Assembly (NCBI GenBank): GCA_945902075.1
Contig: CAMDMA010000010.1
Coordinates: 31,856 to 95,855, forward strand
DNA length: 64,000 nt
Direction of reading: 5' to 3'
From: Candidatus Kuenenia stuttgartensis
GTDB lineage: Bacteria > Planctomycetota > Phycisphaerae > Phycisphaerales > SM1A02
The position numbers and the translations under genes were made by a program. Under the pieces are notes generated by a model. The model ran no database searches and was not told where the DNA came from. It saw nothing but the letters and a program-made list of their open reading frames with translations. Of the stretch, positions 35,325 through 43,542 are shown one piece after another (positions within the stretch are counted from its first letter, which is position 1; each line of letters opens with the position of its first letter).

Positions 35325-36683
35325 TTACCGCTCATCGGTGCCGTTGGTTCGCAGGGGTTCCAACTTTGGATCCCTGATCCACTTCGGATTTGCCGGAGCA
35401 CCCGAAATCGCTTTCAAAAACTCCACGAGCTCTGTGCGCTCCTTTGCATCAAGTCCCAGTGGCTCAAGCACGCTCTCCCCGTGGTGGCCCACCGGTGCGG
35501 TGCCATCAAGCGTGTCATAAAAGTGGATCACATCGTCTAGCCGCGCGAAGCGACCGTCGTGCATGTAAGGCGCGGTCGCGGCGACTCCGCGAAGCGACGG
35601 GGTACGAAACTGGCCAAAGAGTTCGCCGGATCGCTTGATCGAGCGGACCATTTGCGCCTTGGGCGATGCTGGATCATCACTGAATGCACCTGCCGCATTC
35701 CACGGGCTGGCCTTTAAGAAGTCCACGGCGGCGAGCCTGGCTGGATCCTCGGGGACTCGCCCGTTTGCTCCTGTCAACCCGAGACTGTGAAACTCCTCAT
35801 CCGAGAACTCAGGACCTCGGTGGCACTGGTAGCAACCAGCTCGACCCACAAACAACGCAAGTCCGCGGCGCGCCGATGGACTAAGCGCATCCACCTCTCT
35901 CACGGTGTCCTGCGCGAGATCCGACGATGCGTCCGAGGGCGTGCCTCCCGGAGCGGAATCACGAAGTGCCGCGACGAATCGATCGATCGGAGCGCGCCCC
36001 GAGTTCAGCCGTCGTTGGTACGCGCCAAGCGATTTCAGTATGTTCGCAGTCGTCGCATCGACGAGCACCTGCGTCGCTGTATCGCGAGCAGCTCCGACAG
36101 CGAGCGGATCGCGTGGGCCAGCCTCGAGCTCCGAAGGAAATGCACCAAAAGTCTGCGTGTACGTCGCGCGGAGTTCTGGATCATCCCGCAACACCCGGAG
36201 TACGGTCGTGCGGTCGCTACCCATTTCGAGCGGGTTCTCCAGGGGCGACAGTGCCTGCGACCAAAGTGAGTCGAACTTACCGTCCCAACCAATCCACCGC
36301 CGGCGAGCCGCGTCAAGCACACTGGGCGTATTCCGTTGTGCGACACCGATTCCTTGGGCCAGCGGCAAACCATCAGTGAAGGACTTCGTCGGGTCGTGAC
36401 AGGTCGCGCACGACACGCCCTTCGGCGAAAAGCGCGTGTCGAAAAAAAGCCGATGACCGAGGTTCGCTGCACCCTCATCATCGGCGACGCGATTTGTAGG
36501 GTCGGCTGGAATTGCAGCGACGCGCTCCATTTTTGCGAGTCGCGTGAGTTCCTCATCGGTCAGGCTCGCGAGTTCGATCGGGAGTTTCGACCGCGCGATC
36601 GATTGTGCAACAGCTGCGAGATTCACGACGAGCACAGCCAGCACAAACAGAAGACCACGGTGCAGTTCACTCGATGTCGACAT
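35325..36683 (-). CDS. Di-heme cytochrome c peroxidase / MauG-family protein
   Basis: A 452-residue exported di-heme protein. The signal segment is MSTSSELHRGLLFVLAVLVV. Two c-type heme sites are present: CATCH at 92-96 and CYQCH at 284-288. Family landmarks are LGHRLFFDTRFS, RNTPSVLDAA, SPLENPLEMG and FRTPSLRGVAATAPYMHDG. It would reduce hydrogen peroxide or perform MauG-like oxidation in the periplasm. The ATG at 36683 lies 17 bases inside the upstream FixH-like gene, so the two are translationally coupled; an upstream extension of the frame is ignored because it overlaps that gene. A third gene, an NHL protein, heads the operon. Confidence 0.92.
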   Translation of the reverse strand: MSTSSELHRGLLFVLAVLVVNLAAVAQSIARSKLPIELASLTDEELTRLAKMERVAAIPADPTNRVADDEGAANLGHRLFFDTRFSPKGVSCATCHDPTKSFTDGLPLAQGIGVAQRNTPSVLDAARRRWIGWDGKFDSLWSQALSPLENPLEMGSDRTTVLRVLRDDPELRATYTQTFGAFPSELEAGPRDPLAVGAARDTATQVLVDATTANILKSLGAYQRRLNSGRAPIDRFVAALRDSAPGGTPSDASSDLAQDTVREVDALSPSARRGLALFVGRAGCYQCHRGPEFSDEEFHSLGLTGANGRVPEDPARLAAVDFLKASPWNAAGAFSDDPASPKAQMVRSIKRSGELFGQFRTPSLRGVAATAPYMHDGRFARLDDVIHFYDTLDGTAPVGHHGESVLEPLGLDAKERTELVEFLKAISGAPANPKWIRDPKLEPLRTNGTDER

Positions 36684-37164
36684 ACCACTGCGTGCGTTCA
36701 GAAACGCCGCCCTCCTCAACATCGATTGCGAGTACCCAGCGACCGGGCATGTGGAAGAGTAATCCCTCCGCGACACAGTTTCCCTTTGGATCCAGTTGGC
36801 TGACCGTCGGGACGAGATTCATGCCATGACCATGGTGAGGCATTTCCGCGTCGACCGTGACCACTGCGTCCTTCGCGAGTACCGAACCATCTGTCCGCAC
36901 GATCTCGATCGCAATCCCAAACACCTCTGCCTCAGGAATCGCGCCGTTGACGGGAAGCCAGCGAACGATGTAGGTGCCATCCGCGGAGCGCGCATCGCGT
37001 GCGATCGCTGATGCTGCGGCGGTTGTGGGGATTGGTGCCGAGTGGGCCGGTGCTGCATCGGCTGGGGGCACGGTTGCCGCCACTGGAGCCTTGCCACACG
37101 CGCAGAGCCAAACCGTCGCCACAAGCGTGAGACGAGCAAACGATGAGCATGGAACGATTCTCAC
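36667..37164 (-). CDS. FixH/YtkA-like small lipoprotein
   Basis: A 165-residue predicted lipoprotein with signal MRIVPCSSFARLTLVATVWL and a lipobox cysteine at 23 (LCAC). An Ala/Pro-rich linker follows, then a beta-sandwich-like domain with VDAEMPHHGHGMNLVP and EGLLFHMPGRWVLAIDV, the FixH/YtkA-like motif. The His/Met-rich MPHHGHGM could bind copper; that is inference. The GTG start overlaps the stop of the NHL gene (GTGA), and its end overlaps the peroxidase start by 17 bases. FixH-like genes are known to neighbour cytochrome c peroxidase genes, so a shared redox or metal-handling role is likely. Confidence 0.8.
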   Translation of the reverse strand: MRIVPCSSFARLTLVATVWLCACGKAPVAATVPPADAAPAHSAPIPTTAAASAIARDARSADGTYIVRWLPVNGAIPEAEVFGIAIEIVRTDGSVLAKDAVVTVDAEMPHHGHGMNLVPTVSQLDPKGNCVAEGLLFHMPGRWVLAIDVEEGGVSERTQWYVDIE

Positions 37165-39113
37165 GACGCATCCCCTTTCGCTTCCGGTATCGGCCTAGCC
37201 GGGAGCGAGGATGAGGGCACTGGCGGACCTCCGGGAGAACCGCGTCGTTTGCGATCGTAATACCGCCCGAGGCTCCCTGTCAGATTCCACACGAAGCCCT
37301 CACCAAAGCGCTGAAACCTGTGATTTCCACGATCGATAACGAGCAAGCCATTCGACGACGCTGCGATCGCTTGCGGATCCCAGAACTGCTCGTCAAGCAC
37401 TCCACGCTCGCCGACCACGCGCGCACCACCTAGACCAACTTGCACGATGCACGCATCGCGCGCAGAATCGGTCACAACGAGTTCGCCGTTGCTCGCAAAC
37501 GCCACTCCGCATGGACGCACAAACATGATGTCACCGAGCCGATCGATCGTCGTCCATTCTCCTGATTTTGCGCGGAGAAAAACGCGCTGCGCGACTGGGT
37601 CCACGACAGCGATACGTCCATCCGCAGCCAACGCCATCTCCTCAGGAGCGCGGGCGAACTTAGGGAGAAATTCCGCATTTCCCCCGGTGAATCGCAGATC
37701 TGTCGTCCAAATCGCGAGGTTCGCGCTGTCGAGCAGGAGCACTTGATTTCGAGTTTGAGGATCAAACGCGATATCGGTGATGTCGGGAACCCTCCACGCC
37801 ACACCAACTGGCGGCACTGGAACCTGCTGCATGAGACGCGTGAGTTCCATCGACCGCGCCAGCCGCGGCATGAACATGTCTACCACTGGATCCTTCGAAC
37901 GATTCCACGCGATGTCGTACACATCGACCCGATCGTGTCCACGGTCAGCGATCCAAACCCGTGTCGCACCTGGCTCGATTGCGAGCGCGGACACTTCCTG
38001 AAATCGAAATGGCGATGCACCGCCGCCGCCCATGATCGACATGTGAATCGGCGGCGTGGTGCGCGCATCAAGCACCGCGACTGCCTCGCTCTCCACATCG
38101 ACAACAGCAAGAAGGTCGTCCGCACACGCGATATCTGAGCCAAAGTGGCTCGAGATCAACTCCACCGACTTGGTTCCGCTCGGTGGCGTGGGAACCGAGG
38201 TGAGTCGGAAGAATTGCACGCGATCCTCAAAGGCCTCCGCGACCGCGAGGAGGACGCCATCCGCGCCAAGCGCAACACTCCGCGGATAGTGGATCCGCCC
38301 CTCGCCGAGCCGAGGGATCAGCGCGTGCATCCCAAAGAAGCCAAGAAATCCTCCGCGTCCATCGAGAAGTTGGACGCGATGATTCAACTCGTCGGCAACA
38401 AAGAGGCAACGTTCGCCGCCGTTCTCTCGGATCGCGATATCGCTGGGCGCACTGAATTGCCCGGGATTGACGCCCATTTCTCCGATACGAACGCCGCGCT
38501 CGGGAAGCGCGCCATCAGGCTGCGACGCGAAGTACCAAAGGCAATCCGCGAGCCGATCGGCCACATAGATTGAGCCATCGATTGTGCAGGCAAGTCCCCG
38601 CGGGTCACGCAATTGCCCCGTACCGATGCGTTGTCGCTGCGCGCCATCAGCGCCAAACACGATCACCGCGCGCAGTCGCCGATCGCTGACGGCAAGTTCC
38701 GATCCGCGCCAAGCCACGCCGCTCGGCTGTTCGAGGATCCCTGATCCATACGCGCTCCAAACCCCGCCACGCGCAACTTGCACCACGCCGATCGCATCCG
38801 CAACTGCGATCGATCCATCGGTCGCGACATCAACATCTACTGCGCAAGCCAACGGGCCTTCATACGCGCGTTGAGTTTGAGTAGAGGATTCGCCGGATGT
38901 CGTACTTTGCTCCACCTTGGTCAATTGTCCCGCGGGTGACTGCGACTCTGGAGTGCAAACGAGAAAGCCTGCACCGTCGGCTCCGAGAGCGCAGGCTCCA
39001 CGGAGTTCATCCACCGTGAAGGCATACTCAGCGCCGAGCGCACAATCGACGCCGGCTGCAAAAACTATCGAAAGAAGGGCGCTCGCAATCATTCGCGGAT
39101 TGTATCGACGCAC
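37161..39113 (-). CDS. Exported NHL-repeat beta-propeller protein
   Basis: A 650-residue protein with an N-terminal signal segment (MIASALLSIVFAAGVDCALGA) and repeated NHL-type units: VADAIGVVQVARGG, LRDPRGLACTIDGSIYVAD, FSAPSDIAIREN...LFVADELNHRVQ, IHYPRSVALGADG, and VIDRGNHRFQRFG at the C-terminus. Such propellers act as ligand-binding or enzyme scaffolds. The GTG at 39113 (GGTGGG upstream) is kept; ATG 39092 is the alternative and also gives a signal peptide. The C-terminus is Pro/Ser rich. It heads the NHL / FixH-like / di-heme peroxidase operon. No function can be assigned. Confidence 0.85.
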   Translation of the reverse strand: MRRYNPRMIASALLSIVFAAGVDCALGAEYAFTVDELRGACALGADGAGFLVCTPESQSPAGQLTKVEQSTTSGESSTQTQRAYEGPLACAVDVDVATDGSIAVADAIGVVQVARGGVWSAYGSGILEQPSGVAWRGSELAVSDRRLRAVIVFGADGAQRQRIGTGQLRDPRGLACTIDGSIYVADRLADCLWYFASQPDGALPERGVRIGEMGVNPGQFSAPSDIAIRENGGERCLFVADELNHRVQLLDGRGGFLGFFGMHALIPRLGEGRIHYPRSVALGADGVLLAVAEAFEDRVQFFRLTSVPTPPSGTKSVELISSHFGSDIACADDLLAVVDVESEAVAVLDARTTPPIHMSIMGGGGASPFRFQEVSALAIEPGATRVWIADRGHDRVDVYDIAWNRSKDPVVDMFMPRLARSMELTRLMQQVPVPPVGVAWRVPDITDIAFDPQTRNQVLLLDSANLAIWTTDLRFTGGNAEFLPKFARAPEEMALAADGRIAVVDPVAQRVFLRAKSGEWTTIDRLGDIMFVRPCGVAFASNGELVVTDSARDACIVQVGLGGARVVGERGVLDEQFWDPQAIAASSNGLLVIDRGNHRFQRFGEGFVWNLTGSLGRYYDRKRRGSPGGPPVPSSSLPARPIPEAKGDAS

Positions 39114-39125
39114 AACCCACCAATA

Positions 39126-39869
39126 TCACCAACTCGCGCGTAAACGAAGGTCAGCGACTGTGACCACTTCAAACTCACGTCGTTCAGCGAGCGCAAGCAA
39201 GGCGCGTGTCGCGTCAAGTACATACTCCTCAACCTGTCGGCCATTCGCCGAATCATCGCGATCATGACTATGAAGGAGTACAACGCCCCCGCCCGCAGCG
39301 TCGACCTTTGCTACCAAGTCCTCGACGCATGGCATGACGGAGAGACTGTCTCCTGAGTCCACTGTCCAGAGCACAATCGGCTTAGACGCAGCCCGACACT
39401 GGACGATCATCGAACAGGTCACCCGACCGTACGGTGGTCGAAAGCTTCCACAACGCAAGCCGTGCCGCGCGAAAAAGCTAAAGCCGCGTTGAAGATCCTG
39501 CCAAATGAGCCACGCGGGCGCACGAAACGCATCAGGATGCGAAAATCCATGCGACGCAACCTCATGCCCCGCATCGATCAGTGCACGAACGCGAGAGATC
39601 TGCGCATCGGCGCGGGCGACAAGTACAAAGAACGTCGCACGAGCCTTCGCTTCAGCCAGTGCCGCAAGGAGTTGAGGCTGCAACCGCTCGCTGGGGCCAT
39701 CGTCATAGGTCAAGACAATCTTGCCCCGAGTCGCTGTTTGAAGGCGCTTTCGAAGTGACGCACGTCGTAAGCGTCCCGCAATTATGTTCAATATATGTAA
39801 AAACGGAAACAGCGCGATGCCGCAGAGCACGGCGATTGCAAGCGAAAACAGGTCCTCATCTGTCGCCAT
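39126..39869 (-). CDS. Membrane-anchored polysaccharide deacetylase
   Basis: A 247-residue carbohydrate esterase 4 (NodB-like) protein. A membrane segment lies at residues 8-30 (SLAIAVLCGIALFPFLHI). The catalytic fold shows LTYDDGPS (Asp base and metal Asp), HGFSHPDAF (metal His pair), RPPYGRV and LLHSHD. The substrate could be chitin-, peptidoglycan- or EPS-type N-acetyl sugars. The ATG at 39869 is preferred; the frame extends upstream but would overlap the divergent antiporter gene. It ends 12 bp upstream of the NHL gene start and may belong to the same transcript. Confidence 0.88.
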   Translation of the reverse strand: MATDEDLFSLAIAVLCGIALFPFLHILNIIAGRLRRASLRKRLQTATRGKIVLTYDDGPSERLQPQLLAALAEAKARATFFVLVARADAQISRVRALIDAGHEVASHGFSHPDAFRAPAWLIWQDLQRGFSFFARHGLRCGSFRPPYGRVTCSMIVQCRAASKPIVLWTVDSGDSLSVMPCVEDLVAKVDAAGGGVVLLHSHDRDDSANGRQVEEYVLDATRALLALAERREFEVVTVADLRLRASW

Positions 39870-39890
39870 TGGGGACGAGTGTAACAGCGC

Positions 39891-41408
39891 ATGATCGGTC
39901 CGGCGATCGCGTGCGCGTGCTACCTTCCGCAGATGACACTTCCTCCGCATGGCAAGAATCACACTGCATCCAATGCGCTTCCGGACACGTGGCCCGTTCG
40001 CGTTGCAAAGGCCGTCGCTGTCGTCGGAACCTGCGCACTCGTTCTACTCTTGATTTTTGCGCCACACGCGCCCGCCAAGATGCCCGCGGCAACAGAACTC
40101 CCAACCAACTGGTGGTTCGGGGTACTTCCATTTGCAGCCCTTCTTGGGGCAATTGCCGTGTTTCCGCTGATTCCAGCGATTTCGCACTGGTGGCACTCGA
40201 ATCTGAATCGCTACATCGTGTCGCTCGCCCTTTCCGCGTTGGCACTGATCTTCATCGGACTCAACGGCGGCGGTGAGGCAATCGGTACTGCGCTCCACCA
40301 CGCGATACCAGCGGAGTATGTGCCGTTCATCTCGCTGCTCTTTGCGCTTTATGTCATCGCAGGCGGTCTGCGTATCGAGACGCCGTTTGATGGCCACCCA
40401 CGGGAGAACCTATCGATCCTTGCGACTGGAGCGCTCATCGCAAGTTTCATCGGAACAACGGGCGCCGCGATGCTCCTGATTCGACCACTGCTCGAGTCGA
40501 TGCGGCGACGAAAGTACCGCGCCCATGCAGTCGTCTTCTTCATTTTCATCGTCTGTAATTGTGGCGGATGCCTCCTTCCGATCGGCGATCCACCGTTGTT
40601 CATGGGCTATCTCCGCGGCGTACCTTTTGGTTGGACGCTTTCGCTCTGGAAGGAGTGGCTCGCGGTCAACGCACTTCTGCTCGTCGCATTCGTTGCGATT
40701 GACTGGTATCTCCACAACAAAGAACGTCGCGAGATCCGCGCTGCCGATGATTACAAGCGGTTTCGACTTTCCGGTGCCGTCAATATTCCGCTTCTCTTTG
40801 CCGCTATCGCCGCGGTGGCGCTGATCGTTCCGGGTAGTCCGATTCCCGGAACAAGTTTCGTCGCACCAAACTTTCTCCGAGAAGGAATCCTCCTCACGCT
40901 CGCGCTGGCAAGTTGGCTTTGCACCAAGCGTGCGCTGCGCGTGAGTAATCGCTTCGAGTTCGGCGCGATCATCGAGGTCGCTGTCATCTTCATCGGAATC
41001 TTTATCACGATGCAGACACCGCTTGAGGTACTTACCGCGTCTGGTCCGCGACTTGGAATTTCAGAGCCTGTCGCCTTCTACTGGATCACTGGCGCGCTCT
41101 CGAGCTTTCTCGACAATGCGCCCACGTATGTCGTGTTTTTGAAGGTTGCATCAACGCTTCCGTACGTGGATGGCGAGACGTATATCACGCTGATCGATGG
41201 CACGGTGCGCGAGGATCTTCTCACGGCGATTTCGCTTGGCGCAGTGTTCATGGGTGCAAACACATACATCGGAAACGGACCAAATTTCATGGTCAAGGCC
41301 ATCGCGGAAAGCGAAGGCGTACCCATGCCAAGTTTCTTCGGTTACATGGCGTGGTCTGTCTGCATTCTCATCCCACTCTTGGCCTTCGCCGCGGTCTTCT
41401 TTCCGTAA
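39891..41408 (+). CDS. NhaD/ion-transporter-superfamily sodium:proton antiporter
   Basis: A polytopic membrane protein of 505 residues with about 12 hydrophobic segments. It carries ion-transporter superfamily features: TGALIASFIGTTGAAMLLIRP (helix hairpin with conserved Thr-Gly), FIVCNCGGCLLPIGDPPL, FIGIFITMQTPLEVL, and GALSSFLDNAPTYVVFLK with GANTYIGNGPNFMVKAI. The D-N-A-P-T and N-G-P-N-F pairs resemble cation sites of NhaD/arsenite-permease-like proteins, so Na+/H+ exchange is most likely. Neither possible start (39891 or the ATG at 39933) has a ribosome-binding site. It is divergent from the deacetylase with a 21-bp gap. Confidence 0.78.
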   Translation: MIGPAIACACYLPQMTLPPHGKNHTASNALPDTWPVRVAKAVAVVGTCALVLLLIFAPHAPAKMPAATELPTNWWFGVLPFAALLGAIAVFPLIPAISHWWHSNLNRYIVSLALSALALIFIGLNGGGEAIGTALHHAIPAEYVPFISLLFALYVIAGGLRIETPFDGHPRENLSILATGALIASFIGTTGAAMLLIRPLLESMRRRKYRAHAVVFFIFIVCNCGGCLLPIGDPPLFMGYLRGVPFGWTLSLWKEWLAVNALLLVAFVAIDWYLHNKERREIRAADDYKRFRLSGAVNIPLLFAAIAAVALIVPGSPIPGTSFVAPNFLREGILLTLALASWLCTKRALRVSNRFEFGAIIEVAVIFIGIFITMQTPLEVLTASGPRLGISEPVAFYWITGALSSFLDNAPTYVVFLKVASTLPYVDGETYITLIDGTVREDLLTAISLGAVFMGANTYIGNGPNFMVKAIAESEGVPMPSFFGYMAWSVCILIPLLAFAAVFFP

Positions 41409-41411
41409 TGC

Positions 41412-42233
41412 CTACTTGCTCGAAGCAGGCGTTGCCGGACTCGCTCCCGCGGACTTGACCTTGCCGGTACCAGCGTCTTTCCCCTTCATCGTCGCGTAGA
41501 TCACACTTTGGACGATGACGCTCTCGCCAAGCAATCGACCTGCGCGTTCGCTCGCTTGGTCAAGTGTTTTGAACTTCCCCGTGTCGAGTTCCTTCTCGAA
41601 CATGCTCAGTGCATTTTCAACGCCGAGCAAGAGACTCGCGAGGACACCCCATTCGTGGCGGGTCTGCGGCCAATATTCGTTTGACTGCACAAGTTCGATA
41701 GGGACAGTCACGCGCCAACCAGCGTCCGTCTCGACGAGCGCAACGAATCCACCCGCGAATGGAGCGTCTTCGTAGCTGAGTGCTGCTGTGCCGTCGCCAA
41801 GATCCTCAGCGGCGAGCTTGGTGCGCGACTCATCAAGAACCTTGAATGGATCTGTCACCACACGCTCGACGATCGGCCCGAAACCAAATCGATCGGAGGC
41901 GCGTTCTGCTTGAGTCTGAACCTTCGACATGTCCTTCACAAATCGTGTCTTGAGTTTGCGGCTCACCCGCCCGAGCTGCCCCAACATGTCTGAGAGTTTG
42001 CGTTTCACATCGGAAATCGCGCTCGCCTCAGTAACACCATCTTCGAACTCGACATCCCGGGCTGAAATCTCGATGAACTGCGGCAAATCTTCTGGCCGAC
42101 CTTCTTGGACAGCTTTTTGGACCGCGTCGAGAAGTGCCTCGGGAGTCGATGTGTCATAGGTGGGATCGGAACACCCGCCTGCACAAAGGACCGCTGGGAG
42201 AAGAAAGTGGCAGAATCGTCGAGAGATCCGCAT
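41412..42233 (-). CDS. Lipoprotein of unknown function
   Basis: A 273-residue predicted lipoprotein: MRISRRFCHFLLPAVL then AGGC, with the lipidated Cys at 21 followed by SDPTYDTSTPEALLDAVQ. The mature part is mostly helical and charged, with a central VKRKLSDMLGQLGRVSRKLK segment and a later VETDAGWRVTVPIE strand-like piece. The C-terminus is Lys/Ala/Pro rich. I recognise no catalytic family. The start at 42233 gives the lipoprotein signal; the longer frame has no better start. It is convergent with the antiporter and divergent from thiS. Confidence 0.75.
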   Translation of the reverse strand: MRISRRFCHFLLPAVLCAGGCSDPTYDTSTPEALLDAVQKAVQEGRPEDLPQFIEISARDVEFEDGVTEASAISDVKRKLSDMLGQLGRVSRKLKTRFVKDMSKVQTQAERASDRFGFGPIVERVVTDPFKVLDESRTKLAAEDLGDGTAALSYEDAPFAGGFVALVETDAGWRVTVPIELVQSNEYWPQTRHEWGVLASLLLGVENALSMFEKELDTGKFKTLDQASERAGRLLGESVIVQSVIYATMKGKDAGTGKVKSAGASPATPASSK

Positions 42234-42278
42234 AAGCGCGGAGTGTAGCCCTGCCGGGTTCGGCGTAGGATCGCGCCC

Positions 42279-42497
42279 ATGGCGCTGACTGAGGAAATCA
42301 CAATTCAGTTGAACGGAGCAACGACGCACGTGCGCGTGGGCTGCACGGTTGCCGAGCTTGTCGCGGCGACGCTTCCCAACGCGCGCGCATTCGCGGTTGA
42401 AGTGAACCGTGCGGTACTCTCGCGTCGCGAGCATGCCAGCCACGAAGTTCGTGACGGCGATTCTGTTGAGATCGTGACCCTAGTCGGCGGCGGTTGA
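42279..42497 (+). CDS. thiS: Sulfur carrier protein ThiS
   Basis: A 72-residue ubiquitin-like sulfur carrier of thiazole synthesis. It has ITIQLNGATTHVRV, the FAVEVNRAVLSRREH strand and the EIVTLVGGG terminus; the last Gly-Gly is thiocarboxylated. thiG follows after 21 bp. No ThiF, ThiH or ThiO gene is nearby, so activation and the glycine-imine source are encoded elsewhere. Only 45 bp separate it from the divergent lipoprotein, too little for a TPP riboswitch. Confidence 0.95.
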   Translation: MALTEEITIQLNGATTHVRVGCTVAELVAATLPNARAFAVEVNRAVLSRREHASHEVRDGDSVEIVTLVGGG

Positions 42498-42518
42498 GCC
42501 ATACCTTTGAGGATCCCT

Positions 42519-43388
42519 ATGACCGTCGCTCTCACGCCAGCATCGCACGCCATCCCCCCGCTCCGAATCGGCTCGTTCGAACTGAAGAGCCGCCTTGTCG
42601 TTGGCACTGGAAAGTATCGCGACTACGACACGATGCAGCGCGCGCTTGACGCGAGCGGTTGCGATGCGGTGACTGTTGCGATTCGTCGCGAGCGCCTCGT
42701 CGATGCGGAAGGCCGATCACTCCTCGACTTCCTTGACCTCGGGCGCTACACGATTCTTCCGAACACCGCGGGTTGTTTCACCGCGGAGGATGCGGTGCGC
42801 GTCGCGCGACTCGGGCGCGAAATTCTTGACTCTGTCGAAAATCCGGGAAAATCGTGGGTCAAACTCGAAGTGCTTGGTGACCGGAAGACGCTGCTGCCGG
42901 ATCCCGTTGGCACGCTCGAAGCGTGTCGCGAGCTCGTCGCCGATGGCTTCACGGTGCTCTGCTACTCAAGCGACGATCCCATCATGGCAGTGCGCCTGCG
43001 GGATGCGGGCGCGGCAAGCGTCATGCCGGCAGGGAGTCCCATCGGCACTGGTCGCGGCGTTGCAAATCCAGCAAACATTCGCTTGATTCTCGAACTCTTA
43101 AAGGATGCCGCGTCGGGCGGTCATCCGTCATACCCAGTGATTGTTGATGCTGGTGTTGGGACACCGAGCGATGTCACCTTTGCGATGGAGCTCGGCGCCG
43201 ACGGCGTCCTCCTCAACACAGGGATCGCGCACGCGCAAGATGCGACTCGCATGGCGCACGCGATGCGGCTTGCTCTTGAAAGCGGCTACCACGGAGCGCG
43301 TAGTGGACGCATTGGTCGCAAATTGCACGCAAGTGCTTCGAGCCCCTGGGAAGGTTCGATCGCGTCGGTAGTGATCCCCGGCGAATAG
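42519..43388 (+). CDS. thiG: Thiazole synthase ThiG
   Basis: A 289-residue TIM-barrel enzyme that makes the thiazole phosphate of thiamine from deoxyxylulose 5-phosphate, glycine imine and ThiS-thiocarboxylate. Landmarks are [48 protein letters not shown] (with the Schiff-base Lys), [17 protein letters not shown] and [14 protein letters not shown]. The ATG at 42519 has GAGGA 6 bases upstream; an in-frame TTG 12 bases earlier contains that site and is rejected. It directly follows thiS and is the last gene before a convergent phosphohexomutase. Confidence 0.96.
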   Translation: MTVALTPASHAIPPLRIGSFELKSRLVVGTGKYRDYDTMQRALDASGCDAVTVAIRRERLVDAEGRSLLDFLDLGRYTILPNTAGCFTAEDAVRVARLGREILDSVENPGKSWVKLEVLGDRKTLLPDPVGTLEACRELVADGFTVLCYSSDDPIMAVRLRDAGAASVMPAGSPIGTGRGVANPANIRLILELLKDAASGGHPSYPVIVDAGVGTPSDVTFAMELGADGVLLNTGIAHAQDATRMAHAMRLALESGYHGARSGRIGRKLHASASSPWEGSIASVVIPGE

Positions 43389-43420
43389 GAGCCTCAAGCG
43401 AAGGCCTTCTGGAAACACTT

Positions 43421-43469
43421 GACACCTTTTTTTGGCACCTTTTTTGGCACCTATTTTGGCACCTATTTC
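43421..43469. repeat. Imperfect 12-bp tandem repeat between thiG and the phosphohexomutase
   Basis: Four units of the form GGCACC followed by six to seven mostly T bases (GACACC at 43421, then GGCACC at 43434, 43446 and 43458) lie in the 154-bp convergent gap. T-runs on the plus strand could aid termination, but there is no strong hairpin. Confidence 0.8.
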
Positions 43470-43542
43470 TCGCGCCAACGAGAAGATAGAGGCGAGGTGA
43501 CTGCCTCTCGATGATGTCTCGAGATCATCGCTGCTCTCCCAC

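Noticed and set aside
42234..42278. Possible TPP riboswitch before thiS
   Set aside because: The gap is only 45 bp and shows no THI-box sequence.
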